From Zygnema cylindricum (Eukaryota; Streptophyta; Zygnematophyceae; Zygnematales; Zygnemataceae), in NCBI GenBank assembly GCA_037447655.1, contig JBBHKE010003045.1, positions 126,001 through 186,000 of the forward strand: DNA of 60,000 nt. The letters run 5' to 3'. Each line of letters opens with the position of its first letter. Position 1 is the stretch's first letter. The translations under genes were made by a program, and so were the position numbers. Below the pieces are notes generated by a model. The model searched no databases and was not told where the DNA came from. It saw nothing but the letters and a program-made list of their open reading frames with translations. Shown here in pieces: positions 14,922-27,535 of the stretch.

Positions 14922-16321
14922 TTTTCCCTCTCCCCTCCCGCCCTCGCCCTCACTCTCACCCTCAGTTGTCCTTTATCCGTCTCCCTCTCCCTCTCTCATT
15001 CCCCCTCTCTCACTCCCCCTCTCTTACCTTCTCCCTCTCTTCCCCTTCTCCCTTTCCCCCACACCTCCACTTAATATAATTACGTTATCACTATAAATAT
15101 AAATATTATAACTATAATTATTATATACAAAATTTTATTATTCGGATAATTATTTGATTATTTTGATATATTCGATAATATTGCGATATATAATTGCCAA
15201 TTTTACAAGGATTGATAATAAATGTTATAGATTATTGATTATTAATTTGGATAGATAATTGGTTGTTATTGTCAAGTTGGGTAAGAGATTATTATTATTA
15301 TAATGGATAATAAAAAATCATTATTATTAGAATAGATAATTATAATAATTGTAAAGATGGATTACTAATTATTATTATTATTGACAGGAAGTTTATTTAT
15401 TAATAGGATGGATAAGGGTTCATTATTATTTTGATGGAAAATTGATTATTATTAAAAAAATAGGTAACAAACTATTATTGTTACAAAAATTAACTTTTAT
15501 TTTCGGGATAGACAATGAAACATTATTATGAAGTTGGATAATTATTGTTTTCTTTTCGGGTAGATTAATGTATTATATTATTAAGATGGGTAATTTAACT
15601 ATTGTTAAAAAGATGGATGATCAAAATATTCACACATATCCCATCTCTATCTCTATCTTGCTCTCTTTTTATCTATTTCTCTATCACTCTCCCAATCTCT
15701 CCTCAAGTTTTTGAGAGAATATATAACTGCGTCAAACTATATTCAAAAAAAATGTCTTACTTCTCGCATTCAAGATTCCACACCATATGAAGCCAAGACA
15801 AGGACCAAACTAGACTTCTCTCATCTTTGTGTATTTCTTGCGCCCAAATCAAAACCAAAACAAATGGCTATCTCAATGGCTTCAAACCTCAGATCGTCGT
15901 TGAAATCTTTCTCCAAAAAGATGATTAAGACTTCAACCAACCTAATGCACTTGTGGCCAAATTTGCGTTGATCCGATTCCTCCTCCCTTTTACAGCCTCC
16001 TAACATTAGAATATGCAACAAACGAAAGTTTAAACACATTCCTCTATAGTGTTCTCAAAGAGGCTTTAACGCAAAGCGGGATCTACGATATTTCAAAGGA
16101 ACCTAGTCGTTTCGCCTCGCTTTCTTTGGTTCCGCCTCTCTAGAACTTGTGAGAGAAGTGATGCGAATTGGGGGTGTCAGTTGGAGACTCGTTGCAATTT
16201 TCATTAACAATAACTATTATAAGAAAGAACTTATTAAAAAAAAAAAAACAAAAACTAAAATATATATGTTTCTCTACTTTGGTGTATGCATCTTTGTCGG
16301 CGATGCTTTGGCTTCCTAGGT
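14922..16321. other. C/T-rich then AT-rich non-coding region
   Basis: 14922-15072 is C/T-rich, like an outlier of the large array. 15073-15600 is dominated by TTATTA-type words. At 15770-16140 base composition is more coding-like: minus-strand 15821-16039 reads open as KFGHKCIRLVEVLIIFLEKD, and plus-strand 16050-16130 as ALTQSGIYDISKEPSRF. I recognise neither and see no gene model. Confidence 0.4.
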
Positions 16322-19300
16322 CCATTCTCTCTCCTTCATTCTCTCTCCCTTATTCTCCTTCCCTCATTCTCCCTCCCTCTTATCTCCCTCTTCTATCTCC
16401 CTCATTCTCCCTCCCTCATTCTCCCTCCCTCATTCTCTCTCCCTCATTCTCTCTCCCTCATTCTCTCTCCCTCATTCTCTCTCCCTCATTATCTCTCTCT
16501 CATTCTCTCTCCCTCATTGTGCCTCCCTCATTCCACCTCCCTCATTCCCTCTCCCTAATTCCCTCTCCCTTATTCCCTCTCCCTCATTCTTACCCCCTCA
16601 TTCTTTCTCCCCCACTCATACTCTCTCCCTCATTCCATATCTCTCAATTTCTCTCTCTCTCATTCTCTCACCATCATTCTCTCTCCCTCATTCTCTCTCC
16701 CCGATTCTCTCTCCCCTATTCTCCCACCCTCATTCTCCCTCCCTCATTCTCTCTCCCTCAATCTCTCTCCATCATTCCCACTCCCTCATTCCCTCTCCCT
16801 CATTCCCTCTTCCTCATTCTCTCTTCCTCATTCCCTCCATCATTCTCTCTCTCTCATTCTCTCTCCCTCATTCTCCCTCCCTCATTCTCCCTCCCTCATT
16901 CTCCCTCCATTATTCTCTCTCCTTTATACTATCTCCCTCGTTCTCTCTCCCTCATTCCCTCTTACATTCTCTCTCCCTAATTCCCTCTCCCTCATTCCCT
17001 CTCCCTCATTCCCTCTAAATCATTCTCTCTTCCTCATTCCCTCCCTCTTTCTCTCGCCCTCATTCCCTCCCTCTTTCTCACTCCCTCATTCTTCCTCCCT
17101 CATTTTCCCTCCCTCATTCTCCCTCTCTCATGCTCCCTCTATCACGCACCCTCCCTCATTCTGTCTCCCTCAATCTCTCCCACTCATTCTCTCTCCCTCA
17201 TTCTCTCTCCCTCATTCTCCCTCCCTCATTCTCCCTCCCTCATTCTTCCTCCCTTATTCTCTCTCCCTCATTCCCTCCCTCTTTCTCACTCCCTCATTCT
17301 CCCTCCCTCATTTTCCCTTCCTCAATCTCCCTCTCTCATGCTCCCTCTATCATGCACCCTCCCTCATTCTCTCTCCCTCATTCTCTCCCACTCATTCTCT
17401 CTCCCTCATTCTCTCTCCTTCATTCTCCCTCCCTCATTCTCCCTCCCTCATTCTTCCTCCCTCATTCCCTCTCCCTCATTCCCTCTCCCTTATTCTCCAT
17501 CCCTCATCCTCCCTCCCTCTCTCATTCTCTCTCCCTCATTCTCTCTCCCTCATTCTCTCTCCCTAATTCTCCCTCCCTCGTTCTCTCTTACTCATTCTCC
17601 CTCCCTCATTCTCCCTCCCTCATTCTTCTTCCCCACTCCCTCATTCTCTCTCCCTCTTTCTCTCTCCCTCACTTTCTCTCCCTCATTCTTTATCCCTCAT
17701 TCTCTCTCCCTCATTCCCTCTCCCTCATTCTCTCTCCCATATTCTTTCTCCCTTATTCTCTCTCCCTCATTCCCTTTCCCTCATTCCCTCTCCCTCATTC
17801 CCTCCTTCATTCTCTCTCCCTCATTCTCTCTCCCTCATTATCTCCTTCATTCTCTCTACCTCAATCCCTCGCCCTCATTCAATCTCCCTCATTTCCTCTC
17901 CCTCATTCGCTCTACCTTATTCTCTCTCCCTCATACCCTCCCTATTTCTCTCTCCCTCATTCCCTCCCTCTTTCACTCTCCCTCATTACCCCTCCCTCAT
18001 TCTCTCTCCCTCATTCTCCCTCCCTCATTCTCCGTCCCTCATTCTCCCTCCCTCATTCTATCTCCCTCATTCTCTCTCCTCCATTCTTTCTCACTCATTC
18101 CCTTTCTCTTCATTCCCTCTCCCTCATTCTCTCTCCCTCATTCCCTCCTTCATTCTCTCTCCCTCATTATCTTTCCCTCATTCTCCCTCCCTCATTCTCT
18201 TTCCTTCATTCCATTTCCCTCATTCCCTCTCCCTGATTCTGTTAACCTTATTCTCTATAACTCATTCTCTCTCCCTCATTACCTCTCATTCATTCTCTCT
18301 CCCTCTTTTTCTCTCCCTCTTTCTCTATCCCTCATTCTCCCTCCCTCATTCTATCTCCCTCATTCTCCCTCCGTCAATCTCCATCCCTCGTTTTCTCTCC
18401 CTAATTCCCTCTCCTTTTTTCCCTATCCCTCATTTTCCCTCCCTCATTTTCTCTCCCTGATTTCCTCTCACTCATTCCCTCTCCCTCATTCCCTAACCCT
18501 CATTCCCTCTCCCTCATTCCCTCTGCCTCATTACCTCTCCCTCATTCTCTCTCCCCCTTTCTCTCTCCCTCATATTCTCTCCCCCTTTCTCTCTCCCTCA
18601 TTTTCTCTCCCTCATTCTCTGTCCCTCTTTACCTCTCCCTCATTCTCTCTCCCTCATTCTTTCTCCCTCATTCTCTCTCCCTCATTTCCCCTCCCTCATT
18701 CTCCTTCCCTCATTCTCTCTCCCTCATTCTCCCTCCATTCTTCCTCCCCACTCCCTAATTCTCTCTCCCTCTTTCTCTCTCCCTCACCCTCTCTCCCTCA
18801 TTCTTTCTCCCTCGTTCTCTCTTCCCCATTCTATCTCCATCATTCCCTCTTCCTCATTTTCCCTCCCTCGTTCTCCCTCCCTCGTTCTCACTCCCTCGTT
18901 CTCTCTCACTCATTTTCTCTCATTTATTTTTTCTCCGTCATTCCCTCTCCCTCGTTCCCTCCCTCTTTCCCTCTCCTTCATTCTCCCTCCCTCAGTCTCC
19001 TTCCCTCATTCTCTCTCCCTCATTCTCCCTCCCTCATTCTCTCTCCCTTATTCTTTCTCCCTCATTCTCTCTCCCTCATTCCCTATCCCTCATTCTCTCC
19101 TTCATTCTCTCTCCCTCATTCTTTCTCCCTCATTCTCTCTCCCTCTTTACCTCTCCCTCATTCTCTCTCCCTCATTCTTTCTCCCTCATTCTTGCTCCAT
19201 CATTCTTTCTCCCTCATTCTCTCTCCCTCATTTCCCCTCTCTCATTCTCCTTCCCTCATTCTCTCTCCCTCATTCTCCCTCCATTCTCCCTCCCCACCAC

Positions 19301-22300
19301 CTAATTCTCCCTCCCTCATTCTCTCTCCCTCATCTTCTCTCCCTCATTCATTCTCCGTCATCCTCTCTCCCTCTTTCTCCCTTCCTCATTCTCCCTCCCT
19401 CAATTTCTCTCCATCATTCTCCCTACCTTATTCTCCCTCCTTCATTCTCTCTCCCTCTTTATTCATCCCTCATTCTTTCTTCATCATTCCCTATCCCTCA
19501 TTCCCTCTTCTCATTCTCTCTTCCTCTTTCTCTCTTCCTCATTCTCTCTCCCTCATCCCCTCCTCTTCATTCTCCCTCTTTTATTTTCCCTCCCTCATTC
19601 TCCCTACCTCATTCTCCCTCCCTCATTCTCCCTCCCCACTCCCTCATTCTCTCTCTCTCACTCTCTCTCCCTCATTTTTTCTTCCTCATACTCTCCCTCT
19701 CTTTCTCTCCCTCATTCTCCCTGTATCACTCAATCTCCTTTATTCCCTCTCCTCAATTCCCTCTCCCTCATTCTCCATCCCTCGTTCTCTCTCCCTCATT
19801 CCCTCTCCCTCATTCTCTTTCCCACATTCTCCCTCCCTCATTCTCTCTCCCTCATTCTTTCTCCCAAATACTTTCTCCCTCATTTTTTCTCCCTTGTTCT
19901 TTTTCCCTCATTCTCTCTCCCTCCTGTTCTTGCCCTCTTTCCCAACCTGTTTCTCTCACCCTCATTCTCTCTCCCTCATTCTCTCTCCCTTATTCTCTCT
20001 TCTACATTCTCCCTCCCTCATTCCCTTTCCCAAATTCTCTTTCCCTCATTCTCTCTCCCTCATTCTCCCTCCCACGTTCTACCTCCCCCGTTCTCCCTAC
20101 CTCGTTCTCCCTCCCTCATTCCCTCTTCCTCATTCCCTTTCCCTCATTCTCTCTCCCTCATTCGCTCTCCCTCATTGCCTCTCCCTCATTCTCTCTCCCT
20201 CAGTCTCCCTCCCTCTTTCATTTTTCCTCATTCTATCTCCCATATTCTCTCTCCCTCATTCTCCCTCCCTCATTCCCTCTCAATCATACTCTCTCCCACA
20301 GTCTCTCTCCCTCGTTCTCCCTCCCTCCTTCTCCCTCCCTCATTCCCTCTTACTCATTCCCTCTCCCTCATTCTCTCTCCCTCATTCGCCCTCCATCATT
20401 CTCTCTCCCTCATTCTTTCTCCCTCGTTTTCTCCCCCTTGTTCTCTACCCCTGATTCTCTATCCCTCCTCTCTCCATCGTTCTCTTTCCTTCACTCTCCC
20501 TCTCTCATTTCCTTTCCCTCATTCTATCTCCCTCATTCTCTCTCTCATTCTCTCTCCCTCATTCCCTCTGCCTCATTCTCTCTCCCTCATTCTCTCTCCC
20601 TCATTCTCTCTCCCTCATTCCCTCTTCCTCATTCTTTCTCACTCACTTTCTCATTCTCATTCTCTCTCCCTCATTCTCTCTACTCTCTTTCTCCCACCCT
20701 CATTCTACCTCTCACATTCTCTCTCCCTCATTCGCGCTCCCTCGTTCTCTCTCCCTTATTCTCTCTCCCTCATTCTCTATCTCCCATTCCTCTCTCCCTC
20801 ATCCCCTCTCCCTCATTCTCTCTCCCACGTTCTCTCTCCCTTCTTCTCTCTCCCTCTCTTCCTCTCCCCCCATTCTCTCTCCCTCATTCTCTCTCCCTCG
20901 TTCTCTCTCCCTCATTCTCCCTTTCTCATTCTTTCTCCCTCATTCTATCTCCCTCATTCTCCCTCACTCTTTCTCTTTCCCTCACTATTTCTCTCTCATT
21001 CTCACTCACTCATTCTCTCTCCCTCATTCTCCCTACCTCATTCTCTCTCCCTCATTCTCCCTCGCTCATTCTCCCTCCCAACTCCCACATTCTCTCTCCT
21101 TAATTCTCTTTCCCTCACTCTCTCTCCCTCATTCTTTCTCCCTCCCTTGTTCTCCCTCCCTCATTCTCTCTTCCTCATTCCCTTTCCCTCATTCTCTCTC
21201 CCTTATTTGCTCTCCCTCTTTCTCTCTCCCTCATTCATTCTCCCTCGTTATTTCTTCCTCGTTCTTTCTCCCTCGTTCTCTCTCCCTCATTCTCTCTCCC
21301 TCATTCTCTCTCCCTCATTCTCCCTCCCAACTCCCTCATTCTCTCTACCTCACTCTCTCTCCCTCATTCTCCCTCCCTCATTCCCTCTCCTTCATTCTTT
21401 CTCCCTCGTTCTCTCTCCTTCATTCTCCCTCCCGCCTTCTCTCTCACTCATTCTTTCTCCCTCGTTTTTTATCCCTCATTCTCCCTCACTCATTCTCTCA
21501 CCCATCTCCCTCATTCTCTCTCCCTCTTTCTCTCCCCTCATTCTACCTTCCCCATTCTCTCTCCCTAATCCTTTATCCCTCGTTCTTTCTTCCTCTTTCT
21601 CTCTCCCTCATTCTCACTCACTCATTCTTTCTCCTTCGTTCTCACTCCCTCATTCCTTCTCCCTTGTACTCTTTCCCTCATTCTCTCCCCCTCATTCTCT
21701 CTCTCTCATTCTCTCCCTCTCTCTCTCTCTCTCTCATTCTCACTACCCTTGTTCTCCCTTCCTCGTTCTCCCTCCCTTCTCTCTTCCTCATTCCCTCTCC
21801 CTCATACTCCCTCCCTCGTTCTCTCTTCCTCATTTTCTCTCCCTCATTCCCTCTCCCTCATTCTTTCTCGCTCATTCTCACTCCATCATTCTCCCTTCCT
21901 CGATCTCCCTCCCTCATTCTCTCTCCCTCATTCTCCGTCCATCATTCTCCTTCCCCACTCCCTCTTTCTCTCCCCCTCTTTCTCTCTCCCTCACTCCCTC
22001 TTCCTCATTCTCTCTCCCTCATCCCTATCCTTTATTCTCCCTCCATCATTCTCCCTCCCTCATTCTCTTTCCCTCATTATTTTTTCCTCACTCATACTCT
22101 CTCCCTCATTCCCTCTCCTTCGTTCCCCCTCCTAGTTTCTCTCTCTCTCATTCCCTCTCCCCTATTCCCTCTCCCTCATTCCATCTCCCCCATTCCCTCT
22201 CCCTCATTCTCTCTCCCTCTTTCTCTCTCCCTATTTCTCCCTATCTCAATATATCTCCCTCATTCTCCCTCCCACATCTCCCTCCCTCATTCTCTCTTCC

Positions 22301-22361
22301 TCATTGTTTCTCTTTCTTTCTCTATACCTCATTCTCTCATCCTCATTCTCCCTCCGTCATT
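16322..22361. repeat. 6-kb minisatellite, CTCTCCCTCATT-type 12-mer
   Basis: About 500 imperfect copies of a 12-bp pyrimidine-rich unit (CTCTCCCTCATT, CTCCCTCCCTCATT and variants). The 12-mer has no stop in any plus frame and in two of three minus frames, which explains very long apparent ORFs here (over 1,000 codons). Higher-order repetition is visible: about 130 bp near 17055-17190 recurs about 208 bp later, and 18615-18750 recurs near 19135-19290. The array is cut at 22361 by a truncated copia element and a last piece reappears at 24700-24713. Confidence 0.95.
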
Positions 22362-22382
22362 CTTTTTGGATTTGTGGAACGC

Positions 22383-23993
22383 TTAACAAATTGACCGAAC
22401 CGTCCGGAATATAAAGAGTATTTTGAAGACGATACTCCGTCGATCTCTCTTTCCCATCATTATCCCATGAAAGAAAATCAAGCCGAACCGTGCCAACCGT
22501 ACTAACCGAAATGCTAGGCCGCTTGCAACCGTAATAAACTTTGGAACCTTAAGTTCCCTCATGTCATCAAACAAGGTAGCATCCGTGCAAACATGGTGAG
22601 ATGCCCCCGTATCAATGTTCCACTCTCTCTCCAAATTTCCTCCACTACTTACTGAATTAAGGGTAAGATTAAGAACCGGAAAATCATCACCGGTTTCATT
22701 ACCATAGTCAAAGTAATTTGCATTACCGTAACCACGGCCACCACCGCGGCGTCCTCCTTGGCCGCCACCTCGGGCGCCTCTATCACCTCCTCTACCTCCT
22801 CTTCCACTTCCAGAATCTCCACTCTTTGCATAACATTTAGGGATCATATGCCCCCACTTACCGCAAAAATGACATTGCTTATCCTTATCCGGACAAGATG
22901 AAGACAAATGTCCAAGCAGGTTACACCGGTAGCATGTCACACTGGAAAGATCGAAAGGGACCTTTGGTGGACGACCTTGCTCCCTCTTGATGCCTCGGCC
23001 GCCACCACCACCTCTCGGGCACCCTCCTCTACCACCTCCTCTACTACCGACAAAGTTAAGATCCGGGGTTTCGGGAGTAGTAGAGTTTAGAACTCCTCCT
23101 CCACTTGAAGAAGCCGATGGAGTTCCCTCCGACATTTTGATAAAATTGACGGTGAATCCGAAAGTATTATCCGCCTTCGCTCGTAAAATAGCTTTAAGAT
23201 GCGAAAGCTTGTCCGGCAAAGCGTTAACGAACACACTTAATTTATCCGCATCCAAAATAACTCCGCCATTGTTGAGTAATTGCTCGAGTATAATATTGAA
23301 GCGCTTCACGGCATCATCCATCAATTCATTTGATTTGATTTTAAAATTCATAAAGTCGGTATAAACATATTGACCCTTGTTCTCAACGCCTTTCTCATAT
23401 TGCTCCTCAAGTGCTTGCCAACACTCATAGGCCGTGCCGTGAGCAAGAAAATGATCAAGCACGGAAGAAGTGGAATTCTTCATCAAACCGGTCGTTGCCG
23501 CAATATCCTTCAGCCTCCATTGAGCACGTGCCTTGCTCTCCGTTGGCATCTTCTCCTCTCCATTGACAATCCTCTTAAGCCTTTTGACAATAAGTTGATT
23601 TGAAATAAATTTCTTCCAAACCGCATAATTGGTGCCATTAAAGGCCACGGATTTCCCCGACATATTATAATCATCTTCATTATCCAATGCCTATTCAAAA
23701 CCTGAATCTTCCTCTATCTTTGCTTTACCTTTCCTAATTCTCTCTTTTATCTCACTCTCATTAGCTCCTCCGCTGAATAGATCGGCAGCCTGAAATGAAG
23801 CAAATTCTCTTTTCTCACTAGATTGAGTTTGAAATCGTGAATCTACATATCTCATAAATGTATCAAACATCTCTTCAAATTTTCTCTCCGTATTCTGAGT
23901 CTCCTCAAATTGAGAACCCGAAAAATTGAACTCTTTTGCTCTCTCAGAAGTCGACATGGGGGAAGGAGTATTTCTATTCTTCTTCCTCCCCAT
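22383..23993 (-). pseudogene. copia gag and start of protease, disrupted
   Basis: The minus-strand frame from ATG 23993 (MGRKKNRNT) runs to an in-frame TAG at about 23691. It resumes at once as a 434-codon frame (23687-22383) with the UBN2 gag domain, Gly/Arg linkers, two intact CCHC knuckles (CYRCNLLGHLSSSC and CHFCGKWGHMIPKC) and the protease site NIDTGASHHVC. A frameshift after the protease site garbles the last roughly 45 residues. Gag is better preserved here than in the longer copy and shows what its stops replaced. Confidence 0.9.
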
Positions 23994-24035
23994 GCGCTCC
24001 CTCTCTATCTCCGAAGCACTAGCTCCGATACCAAT

Positions 24036-24699
24036 TGTAAGATCTTAGGCAAAAGAGTTTCACTTAAAATAATTCACAAAACATAAATCATTACACAGCG
24101 GAAGCTCATAAAAGACAAGTGGAATATTCAGCCAAAAAGAATTATAAATGTTCTTGGCCGAAGCCTCTTTACAACATCTCTCTTCTCTCTTCTATTTCTT
24201 CTCTCTTCTCTCTTCTCTCTTCTCTCTTCTCTTTAAATAATCTCTTACTCCAAGATTAATCCTCTATGATTCAATCATATGAGATTTAATACTCTGCACA
24301 TGTACATTGGTGCCTATATACTCGCTACTCTACACTAAGAGACAACAAGATAAGACAAGCAGAACTTAGCGTAGCGACGAAGTCTGTCCCTAGCTGACTA
24401 TGCACTCTTCAATGAAAGTTCCACGAAGGAAGGCGCACACGCTTCTTCTTTTGAAATGACAAACTCCAAACGTTGACTTAAACACGTGTCGCTTCACGAA
24501 CACACCTGCACGCAAATTGAAACACATGCGCACGAAACAAACAAGTGACGCAAACGAAATAGTATGTTTCGTTCGCGGACATTAAAAGTACCGTCGCAAA
24601 ACGACGTCGTACTTTTGAATGATGCGACAGTTCGCGTAAAACAAATTCAAGTTGGAATGACGCTTCGCGAAATGTCGCGAAAATGACAATATCCCAACA
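24036..24699 (-). repeat. 5' LTR of the truncated family-A copia
   Basis: 664 bp, minus-strand TGTTGGGATATTG to AAGATCTTACA, two bases (AT) before the primer-binding site. It lacks the Harbinger insertion and the 65-bp duplication of the other 5' LTR. Confidence 0.9.
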
Positions 24700-24727
24700 T
24701 TCTCTCTCCCTCACATGATGGAGACAT

Positions 24728-25324
24728 TGTTAGAATTGCAGTGTGGGATTTTTTCAATGATGATTCGTTTTTAGTGTGGGTCAATTTTGTCGCGCGTCAC
24801 GTTGCGCATTATATTTTGTTTCATTTGTACCTTTTCACTTTTGTTTGATTAAGTGTGAACGGTTTGGTTCATTTCGTTTGTGTATGGGACTTCTAGTATT
24901 TTGGTTCGTGCGTAGTACTTCTAGCAGTTTCGTTTCACGTAGGTTTAGTTGTACTTTAAGTATTATACTTCTCGACGTTTCGTTTTGAGTTGTTTCAGTT
25001 TGCGTCGTACTCTATTTTGCGTCTAAGTACATGTGACGCTTCTAGAATTAGATTTCTAGATGTAATCTGCGACTAAGTTAAAATGCCAGCCAGTGAGGGA
25101 ATTAAATACCACTAAGGAGAAATTAAGGAGATATCATTGTAGAGTTAATATATGAGAATTAATGTAAATTCCTCTTTTGAATTATATAATGTCTCTATCT
25201 ATGTTCATGAGAAATTAATGTTTGTAATGTGAGCTGGTTGATATTTGATGTGAGTTAAATTCGCTTCCGCATTATGTAATTTGTCAATTTTCTGCGCAAT
25301 CCGATTGTGTTATCGATCCTTTCA
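24728..25324. mobile_element. Solo LTR, family C
   Basis: 597 bp starting TGTTAGAATTGCAGTGTGGG and ending GATCCTTTCA, with GACAT on both sides (24723-24727, 25325-25329). Copy 2 of the duplicated segment has the empty site GATGGAGACATTACGG at about 32340. Interior words (TTTTGTCGCGCGT) recur in the core of the foldback at 49900-50952. Confidence 0.85.
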
Positions 25325-26737
25325 GACATTACGTTGGGTGTGACATCTGTCCTTCACAATCTCATGGACTTCACATCCCAAACTGAACATTTTTATACAT
25401 TACAAAAAATTCCTTTGGTCCATAATTTTGTTCTTAAAACGTTGTCGAGTGTATTTGTTTTTTTGTTTTTTGTACTTTAATTTCGCATAAGAGTCGTTAT
25501 AATACTCTAGTTGTCATTCAAAGAAGCTCGTTAACTTTTTTTCTCTTTGTACTTTATTTTCACTGACACGAGTGTGTGGCGTCCGTCTGTGGAACTCTTT
25601 CCTTGCAAAACGACTTGATTTTAGAGTTTGTTTGTTTTTTTTCTGAAATTGTATGTTTTATCTGTGTGTTGTCAAATTAGTTTTCAGAAATAGTTAGCCA
25701 AATTTTATTTTATTTTGGCTTTCTTTTCATGGATTCTTGCATTTCAAAAAAACATGTGTCAACTTTAAATCTCCATTAGGAGAAGAAAAAAAAAAGAATC
25801 GTGGTTTATTCTTGAATGTGTCAACGTTGGGTTCTTATAGGTGCTCCTTAAGTTGAGAATGTTTGGATGAAAACTTTGTTAAGAAATTGAATACCCTAAA
25901 ACAGCCTAAAAGTGTGACATCCGTGACGTTTCCGTACAGATTTAGTGTTAAGCCTCGCCAGCACCCAAGCATAAGCGCTTTATTGCATAGATTGCATACA
26001 TCCTAAGAATCAAAATATAGTGTGAAACGCGGTGAAAATTCCACATACAATTCAGTGCGATGTGAAAATTCCGTATACAATTCAGTGTGAATTCATCATA
26101 TCAGAATTTAGAGATTGCACGCATCGATAATCACTCACATCTTATACACGCATCGAATACACGTGGCGAGAATCGTAGCATTGGATTTACCATCTATCGC
26201 ATTCAATCGCCGGAAAGCTCCTTCGCTCATTTCTAACCAATGGGGATGTCGAATCGCGTCACGCATGATCGATACATCAGACGTCTCAGATTCTTTGAAA
26301 AAAAAAAATCGGGAGGATTGTTGACTGGACTCATCAATGAAGATTTTGTGTCGGCTTCTCCGAATCCGACTTTGCAAGCAGCAGGATCGAAAAAAAAAAA
26401 GAATAAGTAGAAGAGCGAATTAGAGATATGCTTCGCACGTGTAAAACATGGACAGCACAAAAGGAGGGAAAAGGAAGGTCAAAGAAGGGGAAAACGTACG
26501 GTTTGGATCCGACATGACTCCCAGTGTAAGCTCCTATTATGAGTGTTACTTGACACGCTAACAGCAGCACTGTTCGAGGCCCATGGTGACCGCCATGGCG
26601 ACGAGCTCGCCGCGTCACCTCGAAAACAAAAGCCACGTGGCAATTTTTGTCTGCTTATATCCGTTTTCCAGTTCGCTCAGGGTTTGGACTGAGGAGATCC
26701 GCTTCTTTCTTTTTCTTCATATGTGCAAAATACGGTA

Positions 26738-26952
26738 CACCGTGAATCGCTATTAGCGTCAATGTTTTTTTTGCCAATGAAAACATATTTTCTCCTTACA
26801 CACTTGTCATATTACAGATCTGACGGTTGTGATTGAAAGGTAAGACTCACCTTCCGATTGGCGGTCTTCATCTAAAAATCGGACACTTGTGTACGAAAAA
26901 AAGATGTTTCATGTGGTAAAAATAATATTAACGCTAATGGCGATTCACGGTG
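26738..26952. mobile_element. Mariner-like MITE, 215 bp (copy 1 of duplicate)
   Basis: Ends CACCGTGAATCGCTATTAGCG and its imperfect inverse, with TA outside each. Also present at the equivalent place in copy 2 (34466-34680), so it predates the segmental duplication. Confidence 0.75.
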
Positions 26953-27535
26953 TACTTAGTTTCCTGCATCTTCTCGAAATATTGGGTTTTTCATGGCGAA
27001 GTAGTCAAAGTCAAACATCTCGTGAAAATTTATTATAGTACGGTCCAGTCTAGAAAATAATACTGAGATTTTTTTTCTCAACCTCGATGGTGTAGAAAAC
27101 TAATATTGAAAGGCTGGGAAAAGTGGTACGGATATTGATGATGTCGTGATATTGATATTGATATCTTCGCAATGATCGTCAATATGATATATTGACTCTT
27201 TTTTTTTATTATCGGCACCGGCGAGAAAATTGCATATCGATTATCGGCTAAACCTGTTAATACAAAACTAGCAAATGGTACTATTTTGTCCTTTGTACCA
27301 CTTATATGGCCCATTTTGATGTTGACAAACTTTTTCTCATCCGTTTCTACACTTTTTTTTTTGTCTCTCTGCACATCTCATGTAGAGATCGAAAGAAATA
27401 AAAATTGTTGAACCTACATTGACGTTTACTAACAAAAACAAAAGAAGGCGATTTTCAGCAAGATTTACTAATGTTTGCATAGTACTGGCGACTCTACTAA
27501 TACTTAGTCACATTTCAATCAAGGAATTCGACAAC

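Larger units (their letters stand above)
22368..24699 (-). mobile_element. Truncated family-A copia element in the minisatellite
   Basis: Read on the minus strand: 5' LTR (24699-24036), primer-binding site, gag, then the beginning of pol, ending abruptly at 22368 inside the region equivalent to about 11180 of the plus-strand element. C/T repeat lies on both sides, so it inserted in the array and lost its 3' part, or the array expanded over it. Confidence 0.9.
24714..27535. repeat. Duplicated segment, copy 1
   Basis: Begins at the end of the C/T array (CACATGATGGAGACAT) and stops at TTCGACAAC before the family-B complex. Outside a 597-bp solo LTR it aligns end to end with 32336-35292, and both are about 2.22 kb once insertions are removed. 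Divergence looks like roughly 5-10 percent by eye. No gene is recognised in it. A CACGTGG G-box followed by TTATATCC lies at about 26633-26660. Confidence 0.85.

Noticed and set aside
16168-22394. Very long plus-strand ORFs rich in SLPHSPSLIL (up to 1,038 codons)
   Set aside because: They follow from a stop-free 12-bp C/T repeat that is open in all three plus frames. No domain, no splice structure, no non-repeat sequence.
26334-26636. Minus-strand ORFs starting MAFV in both copies of the duplicated segment
   Set aside because: The two copies diverge by frameshifts after about 20 codons, so the frame is not conserved as protein.
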